Assembly (NCBI GenBank): GCA_014800895.1
Contig: JAAVFG010000002.1
Location: 1-44,477 of the forward strand
Direction of reading: 5' to 3'
Source of the DNA: Bacteroidales bacterium
GTDB taxonomy: Bacteria > Bacteroidota > Bacteroidia > Bacteroidales > Muribaculaceae
DNA: 44,477 nt
Under the pieces are notes generated by a model, which was not told where the DNA came from, ran no database searches, and saw only the letters and a list, made by a program, of their open reading frames with translations. Of this stretch, positions 1-8,239 are shown piece by piece (position 1 is the first letter of the stretch; each line of letters opens with the position of its first letter). The translations under genes were made by a program, and so were the position numbers.

Positions 1-17
1 TTTTTACAGATGCCCCC

Positions 18-233
18 CTATTTGAGTAGAGCATCTAGTTCACTGATAGCATTCATCATGTCAACTATATGATCACTATTCTTACCAAGCTCCATTATAA
101 TGGAACACTTTCCCATTGTTGAAATTTGTCTCTTTCTTTCCATTTCTTCAAGGGATTCATTTACTCCTATTATATTTTTAGTAATCATACGTACATCTCT
201 TGCTAGTCTCAGTAAAAGTTCATCTTTATTCAT
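18..233 (-). CDS. small hypothetical protein (71 aa)
   Basis: I do not recognise a family. The product is 71 residues, charged and probably all helical, with a leucine-rich N-terminal part (MNKDELLLRLARDVR) and a short acidic/coiled-coil-like stretch (NESLEEMERKR). There is no signal peptide or membrane segment, so it is probably cytoplasmic. The start is an ATG with no clear ribosome binding site, as usual in Bacteroidota. A terminator-like hairpin on the same strand lies just upstream of the start (247-285). The gene sits alone at the window edge and the next gene (btuB) is divergent. The coding call rests only on the open frame and protein-like composition. Confidence 0.45.
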   Translation of the reverse strand: MNKDELLLRLARDVRMITKNIIGVNESLEEMERKRQISTMGKCSIIMELGKNSDHIVDMMNAISELDALLK

Positions 234-246
234 ATCTTACAACTTT

Positions 247-285
247 AAAAAAAAAAGGAGAGCTACCTTTATCAAACGGGTAGCT
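247..285 (-). terminator. hairpin followed by T-run, upstream of the 71-aa gene
   Basis: AGCTACC (261-267) pairs with GGTAGCT (279-285) around an 11-nt loop. On the minus strand the stem is followed by CTCC and then about ten T (247-256). It looks like an intrinsic terminator or attenuator reading leftward into the small gene at 18-233. No minus-strand gene ends just to the right, so a leader/attenuator role is possible. Confidence 0.5.
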
Positions 286-462
286 TACATATCTTTACTT
301 TCCAATCAAACAACAATAAATGATGAAAAATTTTTAGCAAATTTAATAAATTTCACTGACAATAAATAGCAGTATCAAACAAATTTTAGCTACCGGCGAT
401 TTTCGTATGCTATTATAGCAGGATATTTAGGTTCTACCCTCTAAATAAACCTCCCCCCCATA

Positions 463-493
463 TTTGCCGAATAAAAAATAATTATTACCTTTG
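463..493 (+). promoter_or_regulatory. Bacteroidota-type promoter of btuB
   Basis: TTTG (463-466), 19 nt, TACCTTTG (486-493). This matches the Bacteroides housekeeping -33/-7 pattern TTTG-N19-TAnnTTTG. Transcription should start about 500, exactly at the beginning of the cobalamin riboswitch. Confidence 0.7.
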
Positions 494-496
494 CTT

Positions 497-570
497 AAGG
501 AAACTAAGTGAACCAAGGTGAAAATCCTTGACAGTCCCGCTACGGTTACAGTCCGACCCTTCGCTTTCTC
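497..570 (+). ncRNA. cobalamin riboswitch
   Basis: The region contains the conserved B12-box elements in order: AAGTGAACC, a CAAGG/CCTTG stem around GGTGAAAATCC (514-530), then CAGTCCCGC (532-540), TACGGTTACAGTCCGA (541-556). This is the conserved core of cobalamin riboswitches. It precedes a BtuB-type TonB receptor gene. The downstream ATG (596) is about 40 nt after the core, so control of translation start is more likely than a terminator, since I see no T-run hairpin. The 3' boundary and expression platform are approximate. Confidence 0.85.
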
Positions 571-595
571 TACTAAATTAAAATTTTTCACGAGG

Positions 596-2620
596 ATGAA
601 AAGACTTCTTTATACGCTTTCCTGCGTTATTCTTCCGGGCTTACACTTATATGCAGCTGACACGCTGCCTGATTCCAATGATTCCACATTAAATTATACC
701 CGGACTCTTCCCGAATTAAATGTCAAATCGCAGAAGGTGGAGAAATCCATCAGTTCTGCCGTGCCTATTCATATGCTTTCTTCAAAAGATATGGGAGAGC
801 GCGGAGTGTCTAATATTTCTGACGCTCTTCTTAGATTACCGGGGGTAAATCTGAGGGACTATGGCGGAGCAGGAGGATTAAAGACGGTTTCCGTGCGTGG
901 ATTAGGAGCTCAACATACCGGAGTCTCATATGACGGTGTCATGCTGACCGATGCGCGTAGCGGCGAGATTGATTTGTCACGCTACTCCCTTAATACGATA
1001 TCAAGTCTCTCCCTCACCTCCGGCGACAATTCAGATATTTTCATCCCTGCTCGCAACGCCGCCTCCGCCTCTACCCTATCCTTATCTACGATTGCGGCTC
1101 CGGAAGCATGGAAAAAAGCTTTAAAGGGAAAGATAAAGATCAAAGGAGGAGATTTCGGCATGATAAATCCCTCAGGAGAAATAGGATATTCAAATGGGAG
1201 TAATTTCAACCTCAATGCTCTTGTAGATTATTTTCATGCTAAGAATAATTACAAGTTCCTTTTGAAGAATGGAGACTTCTCTTCTCATGAGAGACGCAAC
1301 CATTCAAGGATGAATTCCATTCATACCGAGCTGACCGCCAATTACCTCCCCACTCCCTCCTCTTCCCTTTCCGGTAAACTCTATTTTTATGGTAATTCAC
1401 GGCTTTTGCCCGGTCCCGTCATCTATTATGCCGCGGAGGGCAACGAGAGTCTGAAAGATAGAAATTTCTTCGGTCAACTGAAATATCGCAATAAACTCAG
1501 TTCCATTTTCTCTGTATCGGCTTTAGGAAAGTTTAATTTTGCCGGCAATCATTATGAAGATATTGACGGGAAATATCCGGGCGGGCGTTTGGATCAGAAA
1601 TATATACAGCGGGAAGTCTATTCTTCCGCCTCCCTTCTTTGCCTTCCCGCAAGATCATGGGCCATGGACTATTCTATGGATTGGTGGTGGAATAATCTCA
1701 GTTCCAATCTCCCATCAAATAATCACCCTTATCGCCATTCCATATTGCAGTCACTCTCTGCTTCCTACAAAAAGGGAGCAGTAGCGGCAATGGTCAGGTT
1801 GTTATATTCCATCTATTTAGATAAAGCAGCCGGTCAGGGAATAGAGATTGACAAAAGACACTCGCGCCTCTCTCCTGCTGTTTCGGTCAATTTTCGTCCC
1901 TTCACTGTCGTTCCCTTTTATCTCAGAGCGTCATACAAGAATATATTCAGAATGCCGACCTTCAACGAGCTATATTTTGATAATTACGGCACAGTTGAAC
2001 TGCGTCCGGAAATTACCGACCAATGGAATGTGGGAATGACATTCTCGCTTCCGGAATCATACGGTATTTTCAAATCGCTTGATCTTACCGTCGACGGCTA
2101 TCTGAATACAGTAAAAGACAAGATTGTGGCTATCCCATATAATCTTTTCAAATGGACCATGACCAATCTCGGGAAAGCGCGTATTTATGGTCTGGATGTC
2201 ACTCTTAATACTGAGATAGGCCTGACAGCCACCCAATCCTTAATCGGTGCGCTTACATATAGCTATCAGAGAGCCCAACCGCGCACCTCTCCTGACATGA
2301 TAGACTGGATGAAGCAGATCGCATATACTCCTCTCAATTCAGGATCAGCCTCCATCTCTTGGCTTAATCCTTGGGTATCAATCGTTTTATCGGGCAGAGG
2401 AACTTCAGCACGCTACACTACCTCCGCTAATCTCCCCTCCACCCGACTGCCGGGGTATGCGGAATTCGGCACCTCTCTATTTCATGAATTTAAATTTAAA
2501 GCACAGTCTCTTGAGATCAGGGCGGAGGTATCCAATATTTTCAACAAACAATATGAAGTTGTCGCTCGTTATCCTATGCCGGGACGTGCATGGACCGCTT
2601 CCCTATCCTATTCTTTCTAA
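596..2620 (+). CDS. btuB: TonB-dependent cobalamin receptor BtuB
   Basis: Outer-membrane TonB-dependent receptor, about 674 residues. The chosen ATG at 596 gives a good signal peptide (MKRLLYTLSCVILPGLHLYA). The longer open frame begins with a GTG at 518 inside the riboswitch and is not credible. A plug domain follows (SISSAVPIHMLSSKDMGERGVSNISDALLRLPGV... VRGLGAQHTGVSYDGV), then a 22-strand-type barrel with an arginine-rich FRMPTFNELYF segment. It ends in an aromatic-terminal strand (WTASLSYSF) typical of BamA substrates. The upstream cobalamin riboswitch and the downstream BtuG-like lipoprotein gene, 35 nt away, assign the substrate as cobalamin or corrinoid. The specific corrinoid preference cannot be read from sequence. 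Confidence 0.9.
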   Translation: MKRLLYTLSCVILPGLHLYAADTLPDSNDSTLNYTRTLPELNVKSQKVEKSISSAVPIHMLSSKDMGERGVSNISDALLRLPGVNLRDYGGAGGLKTVSVRGLGAQHTGVSYDGVMLTDARSGEIDLSRYSLNTISSLSLTSGDNSDIFIPARNAASASTLSLSTIAAPEAWKKALKGKIKIKGGDFGMINPSGEIGYSNGSNFNLNALVDYFHAKNNYKFLLKNGDFSSHERRNHSRMNSIHTELTANYLPTPSSSLSGKLYFYGNSRLLPGPVIYYAAEGNESLKDRNFFGQLKYRNKLSSIFSVSALGKFNFAGNHYEDIDGKYPGGRLDQKYIQREVYSSASLLCLPARSWAMDYSMDWWWNNLSSNLPSNNHPYRHSILQSLSASYKKGAVAAMVRLLYSIYLDKAAGQGIEIDKRHSRLSPAVSVNFRPFTVVPFYLRASYKNIFRMPTFNELYFDNYGTVELRPEITDQWNVGMTFSLPESYGIFKSLDLTVDGYLNTVKDKIVAIPYNLFKWTMTNLGKARIYGLDVTLNTEIGLTATQSLIGALTYSYQRAQPRTSPDMIDWMKQIAYTPLNSGSASISWLNPWVSIVLSGRGTSARYTTSANLPSTRLPGYAEFGTSLFHEFKFKAQSLEIRAEVSNIFNKQYEVVARYPMPGRAWTASLSYSF

Positions 2621-2655
2621 CAAAAATAATACTATTTATATAAAAACCTACTGCA

Positions 2656-3762
2656 ATGAAGAAAACAATCCTTCATGGCGCTCTCTTGGCGTCGCTATCC
2701 CTCCTCTCTCTCATTTTTACATCTTGCTCTGAAGATGAACCCAAAAAGGAAATTGACCGGGTACCTGTGTCCGAGGGCTTCTTTGTGCTTAATCAGGGAA
2801 ATTTCTATCAGAACATCGAGGGTAGCCTCAATTTCTATAATCCTTTCACTGACAAGGTAGAGACAAATCTCTTCCGCAATGCCAACAAACGAAGTTTGGG
2901 CGATACGCCTCAATGTGCCGCCGCATATGGCTCGAAAATCTATATCGGCACATACAGCTCCTCGACCATTGAGATTCTTGACGCCGAGACCTTTATCTCT
3001 CTCAAACAAATCAAACTTAATGCCGGAGAGACGGGCTCTATGCCTCGATCAATGGTGACAGAGGGAGGAAAAGTGTATATCACGATGTATGATGGTTATG
3101 TTGCACGTCTGGACACAGTCACTCTTGATATAGATGCAAAAGTGAAAGTCGGTCCAAATCCCGAGGAGGCGGTTATCTTCAGAAATAAGCTCTATGTCCC
3201 CAACTCTGACGGAATGAATCAGGAGGGTAAATATGGCAAGACCGCTTCCATCATCGACCTCCCCTCTTTCACTGTTACATCTACGATTGAAGTGCCTGAA
3301 AATCCATCGGCTTTTGTAGTTGCCAATAATCGCCTCTTCCTTCTTTCTAAGGGTAATTATCGTGATATAGCAAGCAAGATTTATGAAATAGATCCCGATA
3401 TCGTTTCTCTTCAGAAAGAAGGGAAAGAAGGATACACTCCATTGGTCAATGCTACTTTCATCGCCGAATCTCCGCAATATCTTTATTATATGGATGTACC
3501 TTTCTATAGCGATACGCGCGTGATCGGTCGCATAGATCTTTCTTCGGGTAGAAATGAGACTTGGGATGCCGAGGAAGTGGAATATCCTAACTCCATAGCT
3601 GTTGACCCCAACACAAGAGAGGTAATAATAGGCTCTTACATATATGATGGACCTTATCCGAGCTACATAGCTCCGGGGTATATCGTACGCTACACCGACA
3701 ACCTTATCTATAATGGCAAGAACACCGTCGGTAGCGGACCATCATTCATCTTCTTCAGATAA
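2656..3762 (+). CDS. btuG: BtuG-like surface lipoprotein (beta-propeller, cobalamin binding)
   Basis: 368-residue lipoprotein. The signal peptide MKKTILHGALLASLSLLSLIFTSC gives a lipidated Cys24, followed by acidic SEDEP, which fits the Bacteroides surface-lipoprotein export signal. The rest is a YncE/DUF5074-like seven-bladed beta-propeller with repeated motifs (GSKIYIGTYSSSTIEILDAET, GGKVYITMYDGYVARLDT, NNRLFLLSKGNY). In Bacteroides, BtuG proteins of this type bind cobalamin very tightly on the cell surface and dock onto BtuB. Its place directly behind a riboswitch-controlled btuB supports the same role. Assignment is by architecture and context; other DUF5074 propellers exist. Confidence 0.8.
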   Translation: MKKTILHGALLASLSLLSLIFTSCSEDEPKKEIDRVPVSEGFFVLNQGNFYQNIEGSLNFYNPFTDKVETNLFRNANKRSLGDTPQCAAAYGSKIYIGTYSSSTIEILDAETFISLKQIKLNAGETGSMPRSMVTEGGKVYITMYDGYVARLDTVTLDIDAKVKVGPNPEEAVIFRNKLYVPNSDGMNQEGKYGKTASIIDLPSFTVTSTIEVPENPSAFVVANNRLFLLSKGNYRDIASKIYEIDPDIVSLQKEGKEGYTPLVNATFIAESPQYLYYMDVPFYSDTRVIGRIDLSSGRNETWDAEEVEYPNSIAVDPNTREVIIGSYIYDGPYPSYIAPGYIVRYTDNLIYNGKNTVGSGPSFIFFR

Positions 3763-3799
3763 ATGATCACAGTCCACTAAAGTTCTTTTATAAAAAGAT

Positions 3800-3838
3800 G
3801 TGCCCGGATAGTTCAACCATCCGGGCACTTTCTTTTTT
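3800..3838 (+). terminator. intrinsic terminator after btuG
   Basis: GTGCCCGGAT (3800-3809) pairs perfectly with ATCCGGGCAC (3819-3828), 9-nt loop, followed by TTTCTTTTTT. It closes the btuBG unit. The facing minus-strand transporter gene ends at 3857, and the A-rich left flank may make it work in both directions. Confidence 0.85.
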
Positions 3839-3856
3839 ATTTCTCCTTATTCCATT

Positions 3857-5518
3857 TCAAAGCATTATCATTACCAATATCTGGGCTATTACCACGCGGG
3901 AGAACATCGCGAGAGGATAGACCGTTGCATAACTTACTGCAGGATTATCCCCCTCCAAAGTGGTATTGGCATAAGTCAAAGCCATAGGGTTTGCCATCGA
4001 GCCGCAGAGCATTCCGCAGGTCGCACCGAAATCAAGATGCCATATACGCATTGCCGCCAAGCCGGTAATGATTACAGGAATCACTGTTATCACGAATCCC
4101 CAGCCTATCCATATCCAGCCGTCGCCTCCCGTAAGTGTATCTGCTATGTTCGCTCCGGCACTCAGACCGAGACAGGCAAGATATAGCGAGAGTCCGATGC
4201 CACGCAACATAAGGTTGGCACTTCGCGTGGTATATGTCACAAGATGAAAGCGGGGACCAAACCTGCCTATAAAAATACCTACAATTATCGGACCGCCGGC
4301 AAGTCCAAGCTTTACAGGTGTCGACATTCCGGGGATAAAGATTGGTATAGAACCCAACAAAAGCCCCAGAACTATACCGATAAAGATAGCGGCAAGGTTC
4401 GGGTCCTTTAGCTTGATTGCCGTATTGCCCACTACCTTCTCGACTTTAGCGATCTGATCTTTCTTCCCGACTACGGTAAGGATATCTCCAAGTTGCAAAA
4501 CAAGGTTCGGACGTGCCAGAAGCTTAACACCGCTTCTCAGCACACGCGTTATATTCACACCATAATCATTGCGCAGTTTTAACGATCCAAGCTTACGACC
4601 GTTGATCTCAGGACGACTGATCACCACCTTCTGGGATGTCAGAGAGGAATCAATCTTATTCCAGTCTATATCACCTGTGTTCCAGTCGCGGCTCTCATGC
4701 TCTCCGAATAATACAGTGAGGTGAGGAAGATCCTCCACTGTAGTTATCACCAATATCTTGTCATTCTCCTGAAGGGTAGTGTCAGAAGTAGGAATAGTCA
4801 CCTCCCCTCCGCGCCATAATCGGGAAATTACAAATTGCGGTGGAATAAGCTTGGCGGCTTCCTTCACGCTTTTGCCATATACAGCGGGATTATGAATGAG
4901 GAAGGTAGCTATGAAAGTCTGGTTCTCATCATCGTGAAGATCAGGATGTATATCTGCGGGACGCACAAAACATTTCCTAAGGAAAATCATCGCCAAAACC
5001 ACTCCCACAACACCCAACGGGTAGGTCACCGCACAACTGAGCGCCGCGCCCGTAGCAGAGAGTCCGAGTTGCTGCAATGCCTGCTGGGCGGCTCCCAACG
5101 CGGGTGTATTTGTCGTGGCTCCGCATAGAATACCTACCATATCCGACATTGATATACCGAAAAGGAGTGAGATAGCCACAGCTACCAAAGTGCCGATAAT
5201 GACATTTCCGAAACTTATGAGATTCAGCTTCACTCCCCCTTTCCGGAAGGAACTGAAGAAACCCGGACCTACCTTAAGTCCAAGCTCATAGACGAAGAGA
5301 ACGAGTCCGAAGCTCTCCGCATAGAGGAGCATGGAGGGATCAATAGAAAATCCTAAATGCCCGGCAAGGATACCCACGAAGAACACCCACGTCACGCCTA
5401 ATGTCAGTCCTCGGAAGGATAGCTTTCCCAAGCCGAGTCCGATAGCAATAATGAGAGAGAGAATTATCACCGCCTGCACCGGCGAATGATCAATAAATAC
5501 TGAAGTCAACCAATTCAT
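3857..5518 (-). CDS. AspT/YidE-YbjL family transporter
   Basis: 553-residue integral membrane protein of the aspartate:alanine exchanger (AAE) superfamily. It has a hydrophobic N-terminal block of about five or six segments, a central cytosolic part with two TrkA-C-like (RCK-C) domains (roughly residues 205-375: TFLIHNPAVYGKSVKEAAKLI..., SQKVVISRPEINGRKLGSLKLR...), and a second membrane block. Duplicated motifs GILCGATTNTPALGAAQQ and GMLCGSMANPMALTYAN mark the two membrane halves. It lies 77 nt downstream of aguB on the same strand, so it may be co-transcribed with the agmatine genes. The family exchanges amino acids or carboxylates, but the substrate here is unknown. Confidence 0.8.
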   Translation of the reverse strand: MNWLTSVFIDHSPVQAVIILSLIIAIGLGLGKLSFRGLTLGVTWVFFVGILAGHLGFSIDPSMLLYAESFGLVLFVYELGLKVGPGFFSSFRKGGVKLNLISFGNVIIGTLVAVAISLLFGISMSDMVGILCGATTNTPALGAAQQALQQLGLSATGAALSCAVTYPLGVVGVVLAMIFLRKCFVRPADIHPDLHDDENQTFIATFLIHNPAVYGKSVKEAAKLIPPQFVISRLWRGGEVTIPTSDTTLQENDKILVITTVEDLPHLTVLFGEHESRDWNTGDIDWNKIDSSLTSQKVVISRPEINGRKLGSLKLRNDYGVNITRVLRSGVKLLARPNLVLQLGDILTVVGKKDQIAKVEKVVGNTAIKLKDPNLAAIFIGIVLGLLLGSIPIFIPGMSTPVKLGLAGGPIIVGIFIGRFGPRFHLVTYTTRSANLMLRGIGLSLYLACLGLSAGANIADTLTGGDGWIWIGWGFVITVIPVIITGLAAMRIWHLDFGATCGMLCGSMANPMALTYANTTLEGDNPAVSYATVYPLAMFSRVVIAQILVMIML

Positions 5519-5595
5519 TTTAATCGTAACCTGTCAGCCTCTGCTGATCGAGTATTGTCATAGATGATTTTAATAGCTTGCAGTCCTCCTCTCAA

Positions 5596-6483
5596 TTAAT
5601 CAAGGAAACGTTTAGTAATATTTCCATAACACTCTATCCGTCTGTCGCGGAGGAATGGCCACCATTGACGCACATTTTCCGTACGCTCTCTATCCACTTC
5701 CACTATCTGCTCTGTCGGAGCATTCTCGGGAGCCATGAAGATCACTTCACCCTGCGGACCTGCCACAAAACTGCTCCCCCAGAAATCTATGCCGGAGGTG
5801 GTCCCGGACGGATCCTCCTCAAATCCGCAACGATTTACGCTGATCACCGGCAGACCATTCGCTACGGCATGTCCTCTCTGCACTGTGATCCATGCCTCTC
5901 TCTGGCGCTCCTTCTCATCACTATCATCATCCGGATTCCAACCTATAGCGGTGGGATATATCAGCATCTCCGCGCCGCGCATTGCCATTAACCGCGCAGC
6001 CTCCGGATACCATTGATCCCAGCAAACAAGTACGCCCAATTTCCCCACACTTGTCTGTATGGGTTCAAATCCAAGATCGCCTGGAGTGAAGTAGAATTTC
6101 TCATAGAAACCGGGATCATCGGGAATGTGCATCTTACGGTATTTTCCCGCTATACTTCCATCTTTATCAAACACTACCGCTGTATTATGATATAGACCCG
6201 GGGCACGACGCTCAAATGTACTCGTCACCAACACCACATTATTAGAAGCCGCCGCGTCACTATAAAACTCCGTATAGTCTCCGGGAAGTTCCTGCGCCAG
6301 ATCAAAATTGGCTACATCTTCCGTCTGACAGAAATATAGGGAATCATGAAGCTCGGAGAGCACTATCAGTTCTGCACCTTCCGCTGCAAGATTCTCGATT
6401 GCCGTTAGATTACGGGCACGGTTGAAGTCTATATCCTCATTAAAGGAATGTTGCACTATTCCTACTTTTATCTTCTGTGACAT
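5596..6483 (-). CDS. aguB: N-carbamoylputrescine amidase
   Basis: 295-residue nitrilase-superfamily enzyme, the usual length for AguB. It converts N-carbamoylputrescine to putrescine, CO2 and ammonia in the cytoplasm. The catalytic triad is visible: Glu44 (VLSELHDS), Lys117 (KYRKMHIP) and Cys154 (GVLVCWDQWYPEAAR). The conserved WYPEAARLMA, QRGHAVANGLPVISVNR and GSSFVAGPQGE segments match the carbamoylputrescine amidase clade. It follows aguA by 72 nt, and the pair performs two consecutive steps. Confidence 0.95.
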   Translation of the reverse strand: MSQKIKVGIVQHSFNEDIDFNRARNLTAIENLAAEGAELIVLSELHDSLYFCQTEDVANFDLAQELPGDYTEFYSDAAASNNVVLVTSTFERRAPGLYHNTAVVFDKDGSIAGKYRKMHIPDDPGFYEKFYFTPGDLGFEPIQTSVGKLGVLVCWDQWYPEAARLMAMRGAEMLIYPTAIGWNPDDDSDEKERQREAWITVQRGHAVANGLPVISVNRCGFEEDPSGTTSGIDFWGSSFVAGPQGEVIFMAPENAPTEQIVEVDRERTENVRQWWPFLRDRRIECYGNITKRFLD

Positions 6484-6555
6484 CTTTATTTCATTTTTAA
6501 AATTTTCCTATCCCATCGTTATTTCCCTTTCCACACGGTTATCTCCTTACTTATT

Positions 6556-7614
6556 TCACTCCTTTTCTCCGATTACCGGATTGAACACTCCCTTCGGAAT
6601 CTGCATTGTCGCGCAATGTAGGGAACCATGCTGCTTTATCAGTGTGGTGCAATCCACACCTACCACCTCATGCTCCGGAAAAGCGACCCTCACCATCTGG
6701 AGAGCCAACATGTCATTCTGTGGCTGGCGATAGGTCGGCATGAAAATATGCGTAGGAGTGACGAGATAATTTGCGTATGTGGCGGGCAGTCTGTTTCCCT
6801 CCTCATCATATATTGCCGAAGGCATCGGAAGCTCCACAAGATTATACGGGTTTCCTTCCGGTGTGCGGAATATCGTGAGTTGAGCCCTCATCTTGAGGAG
6901 ATCTTCAAAGTGATCATCCTCCATATCCCTGCATCCTACAAAGAGAATGGTGTCATGTGGAGCAATACGGGCGAGTGTATCGATATGCGAATCGGTATCA
7001 TCCCCTGCTAAATGTCCGTAATCAAGCCATAGGATATGGTCAGCTCCCAAACGGTCTCCAAGAATCTCATTCAATTCCTTCTTTGACTTCCCTCCGTTTC
7101 TATTAGCCGATTGCAGGCATTGGGATGTAGTGAGGATTGTGCCGGCGCCGTCCGCCTCTATTGATCCCCCCTCAAGCGTGAAATCCCTTTCATTTCTATA
7201 TGCCTGCGGTAGTATTATCTTCCTATCCTTTGACCTTAGATTGACCAGATTATCTTTATCGGAAGCGAACTTCAACCCCCAACCGTTAAATCCAAAGTCA
7301 AGACCTCTTCTCTCCCCATCTTTTTCTATTGATATCGGACCATAATCGCGGGTCCAGGTATCATTATAAGGCAGTTCGATAAAGGTGACGTTGTCAAGAC
7401 CGCAATCCTTGAGTGTATCCTCTCCATACTCCACGCTTGGAGTGATTACGACGCAATGGTAACCGGCGGAGGTAAATGCCTTAACCATTCTTCGGTATTG
7501 TTCGCAAGCTTCTTCCAGGATATAATTCCAATCCGTATGTTCGGCGGGTAATGCAAGAAGTATATATTCACACTCCTCCCATTCCGCAATCATCCTTTTT
7601 TCCATAGTTGTCAT
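6556..7614 (-). CDS. aguA: agmatine deiminase
   Basis: 352-residue guanidino-group-modifying enzyme that hydrolyses agmatine to N-carbamoylputrescine and ammonia. Family signatures are NDTWTRDYGPI, LEGGSIEADGAGTILTT, HIDTLARI and the C-terminal catalytic Cys334 in HGSLHCATMQIPKG. A second in-frame ATG three codons in (MEKRMIAEWEE) is an equally likely start. The promoter is probably the minus-strand element at 7627-7658. AguA, AguB and the transporter form a same-strand set. The agmatine source is SpeA, about 31 kb away in this window. Confidence 0.95.
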   Translation of the reverse strand: MTTMEKRMIAEWEECEYILLALPAEHTDWNYILEEACEQYRRMVKAFTSAGYHCVVITPSVEYGEDTLKDCGLDNVTFIELPYNDTWTRDYGPISIEKDGERRGLDFGFNGWGLKFASDKDNLVNLRSKDRKIILPQAYRNERDFTLEGGSIEADGAGTILTTSQCLQSANRNGGKSKKELNEILGDRLGADHILWLDYGHLAGDDTDSHIDTLARIAPHDTILFVGCRDMEDDHFEDLLKMRAQLTIFRTPEGNPYNLVELPMPSAIYDEEGNRLPATYANYLVTPTHIFMPTYRQPQNDMLALQMVRVAFPEHEVVGVDCTTLIKQHGSLHCATMQIPKGVFNPVIGEKE

Positions 7615-7626
7615 TTTCTATCTCTT

Positions 7627-7658
7627 CAAATTTAGCAAAAAATTCACGCATAGACAAA
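7627..7658 (-). promoter_or_regulatory. promoter of aguA-aguB
   Basis: On the minus strand: TTTG (7658-7655), 20 nt, TAAATTTG (7634-7627), matching TTTG-N19-20-TAnnTTTG. It overlaps the region used by the divergent DUF1599 promoter, so the two units share a 76-nt control region. Confidence 0.6.
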
Positions 7659-7665
7659 AAAACCT

Positions 7666-7673
7666 TATCTTTG
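7666..7673 (+). promoter_or_regulatory. -7 element of the DUF1599 gene
   Basis: TATCTTTG fits the Bacteroidota -7 consensus TAnnTTTG and ends 17 nt before the ATG at 7691. No good -33 TTTG is visible at the right distance. The leader would be very short. Confidence 0.5.
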
Positions 7674-7690
7674 CAAAAAAATAACTCGTT

Positions 7691-8239
7691 ATGACTGAGA
7701 AAAAACATGACACCGCGGCTGAATTTGCTGCGGTTAAAGAGATTTGTCGCTCTTTATTTGAAAAAAAACTTCAGGATTATGGCACCTCCTGGAGAATCAT
7801 GCGTCCGGCAAGTCTTACCGATCAGATTTTCATAAAAGCCAGACGTATCCGCTCTCTGGAAGAGAAAGGTGTGGAAAACGCTTCTGTAAATGAAGGTATC
7901 GAACCGGAATTTATCGGTATCGTGAACTACTCTGTAATAGCTCTGATCCAGCTGAGACTCGGACCGGGCGAAGCGATCTCGACAGAGAAGGCTATGGAGC
8001 TATACAATGAGGAGCTGCAGAAAGCCACTCAGCTGATGACTGATAAGAATCACGACTATGACGAGGCGTGGCGGCTGATGAGAATAAGCAGTTTTACGGA
8101 TATCATTCTCCAGAAACTACTCCGCACTAAAGAGATTGAAGATCACAACGGGCTCACCATCGTTAGCGAGGGTATCGACGCCAATTACATGGATATGATT
8201 AATTATGCACTTTTCGCACTCATCAAACTCCGATTCTAA
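7691..8239 (+). CDS. DUF1599 domain protein
   Basis: 182 residues. There are two tandem copies of a roughly 60-residue module: LFEKKLQDYGTSWRIMRPASLTDQIFIKARRI...GIVNYSVIALIQLRLG and ATQLMTDKNHDYDEAWRLMRISSFTDIILQKLLR...DMINYALFALIKLRF. This is the hallmark of DUF1599, a Bacteroidota family suggested to act in nucleotide modification but not characterised biochemically to my knowledge. It overlaps the next gene by 35 nt, so the two are probably translationally coupled. Cytoplasmic; no signal peptide. Confidence 0.9.
   Translation: MTEKKHDTAAEFAAVKEICRSLFEKKLQDYGTSWRIMRPASLTDQIFIKARRIRSLEEKGVENASVNEGIEPEFIGIVNYSVIALIQLRLGPGEAISTEKAMELYNEELQKATQLMTDKNHDYDEAWRLMRISSFTDIILQKLLRTKEIEDHNGLTIVSEGIDANYMDMINYALFALIKLRF

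Noticed and set aside
518..595. GTG start extending btuB by 26 codons
   Set aside because: It lies inside the cobalamin riboswitch core, and the resulting N-terminus is not a signal peptide. The ATG at 596 gives a clear one.
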